Counted from the first letter of the stretch, positions 7,955 to 14,051 are shown. The stretch is DNA of 15,037 bases from 66-474 sp035277545 (GCA_035277545.1 DATEKI010000034.1:1-15037), one strand, 5' to 3'. The notes: generated by a model from the letters alone, not told the origin. Translations and numbers: made by a program.

Positions 7955-9774
7955 GCTTCTTGGCCGAACTGCGACGCCGCAACGTGCTGCGTGCCGCGGT
8001 GCTGTATGCGGGCGCGGTGTGGGCGCTGGCGCAGGGTCTGGCGCAATTGCTGCCGCTGTTCGGCGATTACGAATGGATCGCCCGCTGGTTCGTGATCGCG
8101 GGCATTGTCGGCTTTCCGTTCTGGGTTGCGTTCTCGTGGTTCTACGAATTCACGCCGCAGGGTTTGAAGCGCGAAAGCGAGATTGCGCCGAACGATTCGA
8201 TCGCGCACTCGACGGGACGCAAGCTGGACAAGTGGATCATCGCCGTGCTGGTCGTCGCGGTGGTGCTGCTGCTCACCAACACCTTCGTTTGGAAAAGGGG
8301 CGCGGGGCTGCAGGACGAGGCGGCTTCCGCGATCCCGGCCAAATCCATCGCGGTGCTGCCGTTCGAGGATTTGAGCCCGGGCCATGACCACGGTTATTTC
8401 TCCGCCGGGCTGGCCGAGGAATTGTTGAACGCGCTGGCGAAAGTGCAGGACCTGAAAGTCGCCGGCCGCGCATCCTCGTTCTATTACGGCAGCCACAACG
8501 CCGATTTGCGCACCATCGGCAAGGCGCTGGATGTCGCCAACGTGCTGCAGGGCGCGGTGCGCACGCAGGGCGAAGCGGTGCGCATCAGCGTGCAACTGGT
8601 CCGCACCGGCGACGGTTTCGAGGTGTGGTCGCAGAGTTACGACGGTAACCTGAGCAACATCTTCGATCTGCAGGAACGTATCGCGCGGGCCATCACCGAT
8701 CACCTGAAGGTGGTGCTGACCGGCAGCGAGCAGGCGCGGCTGGTGCCGGTGGCGACCACCAGCGCGGATGCCTACGCGGAGTTCGTCACCGCGCAGACGC
8801 TGGTCAACAAGCGGGTGGGCGACAGCCTGCCGCGTGCGATCGCATTGCTGCAGAAAGCGACCACGCTCGACCCGAAATTCTCGCGTGCGTGGGCCAAGCT
8901 CGCGGTGGCGTACGCGGTGCTGCCGCAGTACAGCCATGCCGACTGGAAGGCGAGCTGGAAGACTTCGGACGATGCCGCACATCGCGCGCTCGCGCTCGAT
9001 CCGGGTGATGCGGAAGCCTACGCGGCGCTCAGCTACAACCAGTTCTCGCAGCGTCATTACGTTGCAATGGTGGAACCGATGCAGCGGGCGCTGGGACTGG
9101 CGCCGGACAATTCCGCGGTGAACTACTGGGCTGCCAATGAACTGGCGGCGATGGGGCGCACCCGTGCGGCCGAAGCGCGGATTGACGCGGCGCTGGTCAA
9201 CGATCCTGCCAATGTCCTGCTGCTGTTCTACAAGAGCATGTTGCGCTGGCGTGAAGGCGACCAGGCCGGTGCGCTGGCGTACATCCGTCGCGGCGGTGCC
9301 CCGGATTCGCCCTTTGGCGCTCTGATGCTGGAGTTCTATGATGCCGCACATGGCGACATGGCGGGGTCCGCCGTCCAGTTCGCCAACTCGACGAGCAAGA
9401 TGGGTACGAAGATTTCCCTGGCGGATTTGCAGACGATCTATCGCGGCACTTACGGCGGTGCCGCACAGCGTCAAGTTGCGCTGAAAGTCCTCGATGCCCA
9501 TCTGGACGACGAGTGGGCGCCGACGATGCTGCTGCAACTGGGCGAGCCGGCACGTTCGTTCGATCTCTACGAACGTGGCCACAGCGGTCTGTCCGATGCC
9601 TATCTCAACTGGCTGTGGCAACCGGAACCATGGTCGCGCAAGGCGCGCCAGGATCCCGCGTTCCAGGGCTTCGCGCAGCGGATCGGAATGGTTGCCTACT
9701 GGAGGCAATACGGCTGGCCGGACCTGTGCAAACCTGCTCCCGAAAAAGGGCCTGATGGTTTCGTCTGCCAATGA
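7951..9774 (+). CDS. Membrane-anchored TolB-like/TPR protein, paralogue F (GTG start)
   Basis: This is a 607-aa protein. I placed the start at the GTG at 7951, within GTGA shared with the 40-aa stub, because it yields MSFLAELRRRNVLRAAVLYA, the normal start for this subtype; no ATG lies close by in frame. Hydrophobic helices are at about 13-36, 45-64 and 95-112, with FTPQGLKRESE after the second, as in paralogue A. The TolB-like domain is at about 128-255 (IPAKSIAVLPFEDL, YFSAGLAEELLNALAK, LQGAVRTQGEAVRI). TPR helices follow at about 265-480 (AHRALALDPGDAEAYAALSY). The end, YWRQYGWPDLCKPAP followed by FVC, has two cysteines that could pair in the periplasm. The stop overlaps the next ATG (ATGA). 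The function is unknown, and the likely role is protein interaction. Confidence 0.88.
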   Translation: MSFLAELRRRNVLRAAVLYAGAVWALAQGLAQLLPLFGDYEWIARWFVIAGIVGFPFWVAFSWFYEFTPQGLKRESEIAPNDSIAHSTGRKLDKWIIAVLVVAVVLLLTNTFVWKRGAGLQDEAASAIPAKSIAVLPFEDLSPGHDHGYFSAGLAEELLNALAKVQDLKVAGRASSFYYGSHNADLRTIGKALDVANVLQGAVRTQGEAVRISVQLVRTGDGFEVWSQSYDGNLSNIFDLQERIARAITDHLKVVLTGSEQARLVPVATTSADAYAEFVTAQTLVNKRVGDSLPRAIALLQKATTLDPKFSRAWAKLAVAYAVLPQYSHADWKASWKTSDDAAHRALALDPGDAEAYAALSYNQFSQRHYVAMVEPMQRALGLAPDNSAVNYWAANELAAMGRTRAAEARIDAALVNDPANVLLLFYKSMLRWREGDQAGALAYIRRGGAPDSPFGALMLEFYDAAHGDMAGSAVQFANSTSKMGTKISLADLQTIYRGTYGGAAQRQVALKVLDAHLDDEWAPTMLLQLGEPARSFDLYERGHSGLSDAYLNWLWQPEPWSRKARQDPAFQGFAQRIGMVAYWRQYGWPDLCKPAPEKGPDGFVCQ

Positions 9775-10217
9775 ACGCCGGACGATTTTCCGATGGCGGC
9801 CGCAGGTATTACATAGTAATTACTTGGCAACGGGTGTTCCGAAATGAAAGCCGTCATTCGCAAAATGGGAATTCGCAAGGCATCCTGATTCCAAAGCCTG
9901 TGCTGGCACGGGTCGGTCTGGAAGACGAGGCCATCATGACCGTGGAGGATCGTGCGCTGGTGCTGCGTCCGGTGCGCCGTCCGGCACGCGAAGGCTGGGC
10001 CGAGGCGAGCACGCGGATCGCCGAGGCGTATGCACTTCGTCGCGATCCGGACAACATGTTCAAGTGGCTGGATCAGGCTTGGGCCAATCGCGACAGCGGC
10101 ATCCAGTACCTCACCTACGACCCCATGATCCTGCGTTACCAGCACGACCCGCGCTTCGCGGCATTCTGCAAGAAGATCGGACTGCCCACGACCACCGATG
10201 CGAAGGCGTTGCCGTGA
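9771..10217 (+). CDS. Chimeric ORF: frameshifted MazE/AbrB antitoxin fused to a TPR-paralogue tail
   Basis: The 148-aa frame starts in ATGA with the stop of paralogue F. Residues 1-33 resemble nothing I recognise. Residues 34-86 (NSQGILIPKPVLARVGLEDE, then VEDRALVLRP, then REGWAEASTRIAEA) are the body of a MazE/AbrB-type antitoxin. Residues 83-148 (IAEAYALRRDPDNMFKWLDQ, then DPMILRYQHDPRFAAFCKKI, GLP) are the C-terminal tail of a TolB-like/TPR protein; compare DPRFKAALKKMGLP at the end of paralogue A. IAEA is plausible in both parents, so the join lies there. The proper antitoxin start (ATG at 9844) is out of frame. The ORF may be translated by coupling, but it is most likely a degenerate fusion. 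No MazF/PemK toxin gene follows. Confidence 0.5.
   Translation: MNAGRFSDGGRRYYIVITWQRVFRNESRHSQNGNSQGILIPKPVLARVGLEDEAIMTVEDRALVLRPVRRPAREGWAEASTRIAEAYALRRDPDNMFKWLDQAWANRDSGIQYLTYDPMILRYQHDPRFAAFCKKIGLPTTTDAKALP
9808..9824 (+). promoter_or_regulatory. AT-rich palindrome upstream of the antitoxin fragment
   Basis: AGTAATTACT at 9815-9824 is a perfect 10-bp palindrome, preceded by ATTACAT, in an AT-rich patch that stands out from the GC-rich surroundings. It lies 20 bp before the ATG of the MazE-like fragment. Antitoxins of this family autoregulate by binding palindromes over their own promoters, so this may be the fossil operator/promoter that came with the antitoxin. That is inference from position and symmetry only. 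Confidence 0.35.
9844..10028 (+). pseudogene. Frameshifted MazE/AbrB-type antitoxin fragment
   Basis: From the ATG at 9844 the sequence reads MKAVIRKMG, the usual start of a MazE/PemI-like swapped-hairpin antitoxin, and then leaves frame as IRKAS-stop. Restoring one base in GGGAATTCG (9867-9875), giving GGGAAATTCG, would join it to NSQGILIPKPVLARVGLEDE and the REGWAEAS motif of this family. A one-base deletion near 9868-9872 is therefore inferred. The usual C-terminal acidic toxin-binding tail (a GDD..VWPEF-like stretch) is missing and is replaced by TPR-tail sequence from about 10029. With neither a correct start nor a toxin-binding end, it should not neutralise a toxin. A sequencing error could mimic the frameshift but not the fusion. 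Confidence 0.7.
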
Positions 10218-10261
10218 GTGCGAAGCCCTCATTCATCGCCGAACTCACGCACCACGGTTGA
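10214..10261 (+). pseudogene. 15-codon stub of a further TolB-like/TPR gene
   Basis: A GTG within GTGA, overlapping the stop of the chimeric ORF, opens a frame reading MSAKPSFIAELTHHG before TGA at 10259-10261. The first eleven residues match the subtype start seen in paralogue F (SFLAEL) and the general pattern S-FxAEL-RRRNV of this family, and similarity stops exactly where the basic RRRNV stretch should begin. Only the translation start of a lost paralogue seems to survive. It marks the 3' edge of the chain. The following 115 bp before hemC show no gene and no clear terminator. The call rests on a short match and on the repeated overlap pattern. Confidence 0.5.
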
Positions 10262-10376
10262 TCGATCTGGGCGGTGGGTACGGCTAGAAGGTTGGGTTCA
10301 CCGCACATCTTGAAGGTCGGCTTTGCGGCGGTCATATTGGACAAGTCGACCGGCAGGTGTGGGCCGGCTGCAGACG

Positions 10377-11297
10377 TTACGCCTTGGAAGCCAGTAGCGC
10401 ATCCCCACCATGCGCCCGCAATTGGCGCGCAACCTCGTAGCCCAATGCGACAGGATCATCACCCCGCGCATCGGCACGCAGCAGGCGTCCATCGCGCGCA
10501 TCGCCCAGCAATCCGCGCAGGTGCATGACTCCATCGGCGGCCGTTTCGCACCACGCGCCCAGCGGCATGGTGCAGTCGCCGCCCATCGCTGCGTTGAGTG
10601 CCCGTTCCGCGGACACGTTGCGGCGGGTACGCGCGTCGTCGAGGACTTTCACGCGTTCGATCACGCGCGCGTCGCCCGCGCGGGTTTCCACCGCGATCGC
10701 GGCCTGTCCGGGTGCCGGCAGCCAGTCGGGTGGCGCGAGTCGCGAACGGATACGCGCAGCGAAGCCCAGGCGTTCGAGTCCGGCCACCGCGAGGATGATC
10801 GCCGCGTAATCGCCGCGGTCGAGCTTCGCCAGGCGCGTGCCGACGTTACCGCGCAGGTCCGCGATGGCGAGGTCGGGCCGGCGCGCGCGCAATTGCGCCG
10901 TGCGCCGCAGCGAAGACGTGCCGACCCGGGCTCCTTCCGGCAATGCATCGAGTGAAGCAAAATCGTTGCTGACGAATGCATCCGCGCCATCGGCCCGCTC
11001 GAGGATGGCGGCCAATTCGAATTGCGGATCGAGTTGTGCGGGAACGTCCTTGAGCGAATGCACGGCAAGGTCGGCGCGGCCTTCGGCCATCGCGATTTCC
11101 AGTTCCTTCAAGAACAGGCCCTTGCCGCCGATCGCCGCCAGCGAGCGGTCCAGCACCTCGTCGCCGCGCGTGGACAGCGGCAGCAGCTCCACCGCCAGGT
11201 CCGGGTGCGCGTCGCGCAGGCGTTGCGCGACATGTTCGGCCTGCCACAGCGCCAGCGGGCTTTTGCGGGTGGCGATGCGCAACAAGGAAGACGACAT
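10377..11297 (-). CDS. hemC: Hydroxymethylbilane synthase (porphobilinogen deaminase)
   Basis: This 306-aa cytoplasmic enzyme condenses four porphobilinogen molecules into hydroxymethylbilane in tetrapyrrole (haem) biosynthesis. The start MSSSLLRIATRKSPLALWQA is the family N-terminus; the frame stays open upstream for another 41 codons, but that extension is low-complexity and unlike the family. Conserved features are RGDEVLDRSLAAIGGKGLF (44-62), the catalytic aspartate in HSLKDVP at residue 84, the arginine-rich GTSSLRRTAQL segment (126-136), DLRGNVGTRLAKL (148-159) and the dipyrromethane-cofactor cysteine at 242 in GGDCTMPLG. Both key residues fall at the E. coli numbers. Length is normal and nothing is broken. 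It converges with the TPR chain and diverges from the secreted-protein gene at 11496. No strong Shine-Dalgarno is visible; a 9-bp inverted repeat overlaps the leader. Confidence 0.97.
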   Translation of the reverse strand: MSSSLLRIATRKSPLALWQAEHVAQRLRDAHPDLAVELLPLSTRGDEVLDRSLAAIGGKGLFLKELEIAMAEGRADLAVHSLKDVPAQLDPQFELAAILERADGADAFVSNDFASLDALPEGARVGTSSLRRTAQLRARRPDLAIADLRGNVGTRLAKLDRGDYAAIILAVAGLERLGFAARIRSRLAPPDWLPAPGQAAIAVETRAGDARVIERVKVLDDARTRRNVSAERALNAAMGGDCTMPLGAWCETAADGVMHLRGLLGDARDGRLLRADARGDDPVALGYEVARQLRAHGGDALLASKA

Positions 11298-11303
11298 GCA
11301 AGG

Positions 11304-11353
11304 GGCATTCGCAAATTCGATCCGCGCAAGTATCGCATCGATCAGCGAATGCC
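11304..11353 (-). promoter_or_regulatory. Inverted repeat in the hemC leader
   Basis: GCGAATGCC at 11345-11353 and GGCATTCGC at 11304-11312 (plus-strand order reversed) form a perfect 9-bp inverted repeat with a 32-bp spacer. In the hemC transcript the 3' arm would end six bases before the start codon, so the ribosome-binding region would lie inside the stem. It could be a translational control hairpin or simply chance; no further evidence is visible. Confidence 0.3.
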
Positions 11354-11412
11354 GCTGCGCGCGGGCTTTTCGCCGGCGGTTGCGGCACCAGGTTCGGCTG
11401 CGACTCAGGTTG

Positions 11413-11468
11413 CTGAACACTGCCCCCGCGCTGTTCAGGTGCGTTCAGTTTCTTCCCGGAAACTGAAC
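11413..11468 (+). promoter_or_regulatory. Four phased CTGAAC/GTTCAG half-sites (putative operator)
   Basis: Half-sites lie at 11413 (CTGAAC), 11433 (GTTCAG), 11443 (GTTCAG) and 11463 (CTGAAC). Their starts are 20, 10 and 20 bp apart, so all are on one face of the helix. They make two inverted pairs, each with 14-bp spacing, and a central direct repeat with a 10-bp period. The right pair extends to a perfect 12-bp inverted repeat, GCGTTCAGTTTC (11441-11452) and GAAACTGAACGC (11459-11470), with a 6-base gap. A 10-bp direct repeat is the spacing used by OmpR/PhoB-type response regulators; naming the regulator is beyond the data. The sites end 27 bp before the ATG of the secreted-protein gene. 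Confidence 0.6.
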
Positions 11469-11495
11469 GCGGTTTCCACGCGGAAGGAGAGCACC

Positions 11496-11975
11496 ATGAA
11501 GAAGCTTCCCCTGATCACCGCCGGCTTGCTTGCTGCAATGGCCGCCACGGGCATTGCCGCACCCGCGGCACCGCAGGCACATCATTCGAGCGTCACCGAA
11601 CGCGGCGCGCCCGATCTCGATTGCAAACTGACCTTCTCGCTTACCGGTTGGTCGCTGATCTACAAGCACGCCGATGGCGTGGGCCGGGTGACTTGCGAGA
11701 ATGGGCAATCGATGCCGGTGAAAATCAGCATCAAGGGTGGCGGCCTGACCGCCGGCAAATGGCACGTCGACAACGGCAAGGGCAAGTTCACCGACGTGCA
11801 CGTCATCAACGATGTCCTGGGCCGTTACGTGCAGGGCGGCGCGCACGCCGGCGTCGTCAAATCCGCCGAAGCGCAGGTGCTGACCAAGGGCACCGTGTCG
11901 CTGGCGCTCGCCGGCCATGGCGAAGGCATCAACCTGGGCGTCGATGTCGGCGCGTTCACCATCAGTCGTCGCTAA
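11496..11975 (+). CDS. Secreted (periplasmic) protein of unknown function, 159 aa
   Basis: The ATG at 11496 is preceded by a good Shine-Dalgarno (GGAAGGAGA, 11482-11490). MKKLPLITAGLLAAMAATGI followed by AAPAAPQA is a standard Sec signal peptide with likely cleavage near residues 22-28. The mature part has a cysteine pair, LDCKLTFSLTGWSLIYK and RVTCENGQ, that may form a disulfide. A Gly-rich, beta-looking region follows (IKGGGLTAGKWHVDNGKGKF, then KSAEAQVLTKGTVSLALAGH, then GINLGVDVGAFTISRR). I do not recognise the family with confidence; the Gly-rich C-terminal pattern recalls SYLF- or DUF1134-like periplasmic lipid-associated proteins, but only loosely. It stands alone, with phased half-sites upstream and a strong terminator downstream, so it is a single-gene unit that is probably induced by a specific signal. 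Confidence 0.85.
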   Translation: MKKLPLITAGLLAAMAATGIAAPAAPQAHHSSVTERGAPDLDCKLTFSLTGWSLIYKHADGVGRVTCENGQSMPVKISIKGGGLTAGKWHVDNGKGKFTDVHVINDVLGRYVQGGAHAGVVKSAEAQVLTKGTVSLALAGHGEGINLGVDVGAFTISRR

Positions 11976-12000
11976 CGAGGTTGTGCCACGGAAGGGCACG

Positions 12001-12037
12001 CCGCAGGCTGCGGTTCCTCCGTAGCCTGCGGTTTTTT
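12001..12037 (+). terminator. Rho-independent terminator of the secreted-protein gene
   Basis: CCGCAGGCTGCGG (12001-12013), loop TTCCT, then CCGTAGCCTGCGG (12019-12031) form a 13-bp stem with one G-T wobble, followed directly by six T at 12032-12037. The T-tract lies on the plus-strand side only, so it serves the gene ending at 11975, 25 bp upstream. Confidence 0.92.
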
Positions 12038-12072
12038 CGGTCTTCGCCTCACCCCGTCACGACCCAGGCACA

Positions 12073-13938
12073 TCAGGCCTCGGCACCCCGCAGGTCGCGC
12101 ACGGCCGCCTCCATCGCGCCGACATTGTTCGACGCCTGCATCGGCACGCCTACCGACAATCCGACGTGCGCGCGAAACCGTCGCGGCAGGCGCGCGCGTC
12201 CGAGCTTCGAGTCACGCCGGCTCCACATGCTGCCCCACAACCCGCGCAACGCCATCGGGATCACCGGCACGGGCCGCCGCGCGAGGATCTTCTCGACGCC
12301 TGGACGGAAGCTGGCGATCTCGCCATCCAGCGTCAGGCCCCCTTCGGGGAAGATGCACACCAATTCGCCTTCGGCGAGCGCCGCATCGATGGCATCGAAC
12401 GCACGCACCAGCAGTTTCGGATTCTCCTTGCCGCCCGCGATGGGAATGGCCTTGGCCGCACGGAACACGAAACTCAACACCGGCACCTTGAATATCCTGT
12501 GGTACATCACGAAGCGCACCGGCCGCCGCACGCTGCCCATGATGATCAGCGCATCCATGAAGCTGACGTGATTGCAGACCAGCATCGCCGGGCCCTCGTC
12601 GGGAATGCGATCGAGGCCGTCCGTCCGCACGCGATACAGAACGCTGATCAGCAGCCAGTCCACGAAACGCATCAGGAATTCCGGCACCAGCAGGAAGATC
12701 CAGAGTGTCACCGCGGCATTGAGAAGAGCCGTGACAAGGAACAGCTGCGGAATCGTCAAACCGGCCGCCAGCATGCCGAAAGCGAATATCGCCGCGACCA
12801 CGAGGAACACGGCATTGATGATGTTGTTGCCGGCGATCACGCGTGACAGCTCGCCCTGCGGCGTGCGACTTTGCACCAGCGCGAACAGCGGCACGATGAA
12901 GAAGCCGGCGAACAGGCCAAGCAAGGTCATGTCCAGTGCGATCCACCAGTTCCCCGGTGCGTGCAGGAAAGCCAGCCAGTCGAGGCCGGTATAGGCCGGC
13001 GCGTCATGCCGCGCGAAATACAACAGGATGCCGAACAGCGTCATTCCGAATGCACCCAGCGGTACCAGCCCGATCTCGACCTTGTGTCCGGACAGCCGCT
13101 CGCACAGCAGCGAGCCGATGCCGACGCCGATCGAAAACAGCGCCAGCACCAATATCTCCACGCTGGCACCGCCGCCGAGGTACAGGCGCGTGTAGTTCGG
13201 AAGCTGCGCGGTCACCACGCCGCCGAAAAACCAGAACCATGAAATCCCGAGGATGGAATTGAAAACCGCGCGCTGCCTTGCCGCGAGCTTCAACACGCGC
13301 CCGCTCTCGACGATGAAATTCCAGTTGAATTTCAGGTCAGGCACCGCGGCCGGTACGCGCGGGATCGCGAGGCTGGCGATGAGGCCCAGCACGGCAACGC
13401 CGATCACGAGCGCCGCGGCAGCCGTCCAGCCGAACTGGTGGATGGCCGCACCGCCCGCGATCATGCCGATGAGGATCGCGAGCGAGGTGCCGGTTTCGAC
13501 CAGCGCGTTGCCGCCGACCAGCTCCCCGCGTTGCAGCACCTGCGGCAGGATCGCGTACTTGATCGGCCCGAACACCGTCGAGTGCAGGCCCATCAGGAAC
13601 AGCACCACGAACAGCAGCAGCGGACTGCGCGCATGGAAACCCCACGCCGCGATGCCCATCGCGACGATCTCGAACACCTTCACCCAGCGGATCAGCGTGT
13701 GCTTTTCGTATTTTTCGGCAAGCTGCCCGGCACTGGCCGAGAACAGGAAGAACGGCAGGATGAAAAGCGCCGGCGCGAGGTTCGAGTAGAAGCCGATCTG
13801 ACTGGTGGTCAGCCCCAACTGGAACCCGACCAGCACGATCGTCGCGTTGCGGAACGCGTTGTCGTTGAACGCGGCAAGCGACTGCACCGCGAAGAACGGC
13901 GCAAAGCGGCGTTTGGCCAGCAGGCGGAATTGGCTCAT
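12073..13938 (-). CDS. LplT-type MFS transporter fused to PlsC-type acyltransferase
   Basis: This is a 621-aa two-domain inner-membrane protein. Residues 1-430 form an MFS module of about 12 helices with the LplT-like start FAPFFAVQSLAAFNDNAFRN (12-31) and loop motif GPIKYAILPQ (124-133). Residues 435-620 form a glycerolipid acyltransferase with the HX4D motif NHVSFMD (H457, D462), FPEGGLT (530-536) and VPVIPMALRG (557-566). In the Aas/LplT system the transporter flips lysophospholipids inward and the acyltransferase re-acylates them; phospholipid remodelling is the likely role here. The long version of this fusion also has an acyl-ACP synthetase (AMP-binding) domain, which is absent, and the stop follows the acyltransferase directly. 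The start ATG is preceded by AAAAGGGGGC. It lies downstream of purD on the same strand after a REP-like repeat. Confidence 0.9.
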   Translation of the reverse strand: MSQFRLLAKRRFAPFFAVQSLAAFNDNAFRNATIVLVGFQLGLTTSQIGFYSNLAPALFILPFFLFSASAGQLAEKYEKHTLIRWVKVFEIVAMGIAAWGFHARSPLLLFVVLFLMGLHSTVFGPIKYAILPQVLQRGELVGGNALVETGTSLAILIGMIAGGAAIHQFGWTAAAALVIGVAVLGLIASLAIPRVPAAVPDLKFNWNFIVESGRVLKLAARQRAVFNSILGISWFWFFGGVVTAQLPNYTRLYLGGGASVEILVLALFSIGVGIGSLLCERLSGHKVEIGLVPLGAFGMTLFGILLYFARHDAPAYTGLDWLAFLHAPGNWWIALDMTLLGLFAGFFIVPLFALVQSRTPQGELSRVIAGNNIINAVFLVVAAIFAFGMLAAGLTIPQLFLVTALLNAAVTLWIFLLVPEFLMRFVDWLLISVLYRVRTDGLDRIPDEGPAMLVCNHVSFMDALIIMGSVRRPVRFVMYHRIFKVPVLSFVFRAAKAIPIAGGKENPKLLVRAFDAIDAALAEGELVCIFPEGGLTLDGEIASFRPGVEKILARRPVPVIPMALRGLWGSMWSRRDSKLGRARLPRRFRAHVGLSVGVPMQASNNVGAMEAAVRDLRGAEA

Positions 13939-13997
13939 GCAGCCCCCTTTTGGCGTCCAAGCCTATCAAGCCACAGGCACATACGTCAGCATCGTGC

Positions 13998-14024
13998 GTT
14001 GGGCTTCGCGTTGCTCAGCCCAAC
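13998..14024. repeat. REP-like inverted repeat between purD and the transporter fusion
   Basis: GTTGGGCT (13998-14005) and AGCCCAAC (14017-14024) form a perfect 8-bp inverted repeat around TCGCGTTGCTC, followed by CTAC. The sequence GTTGGGCTTCGCGTTGCTCA matches a very common class of interspersed extragenic palindromes in proteobacterial genomes, usually next to genes and often dispersed by RAYT transposases. Only one copy is in the window. Between two same-strand genes it may stabilise or attenuate the transcript. Confidence 0.65.
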
Positions 14025-14051
14025 CTACATGAACGATGAAACAGGTGCCGC

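Noticed and set aside
7750..9771. Long minus-strand frame of 673 codons opposite paralogue F
   Set aside because: It has the same antisense composition artefact; the plus strand carries the recognisable protein.
10262..10376. Possible bidirectional terminator between the chain and hemC (CCGGC at about 10350 with GCCGG)
   Set aside because: The stem is only about 5 bp and no T-tract follows on either strand.
11298..11420. N-terminal extension of hemC by 41 codons
   Set aside because: The added residues are Arg-rich and unlike hydroxymethylbilane synthases. The start at 11297 puts the catalytic Asp at 84 and the cofactor Cys at 242, as in E. coli.
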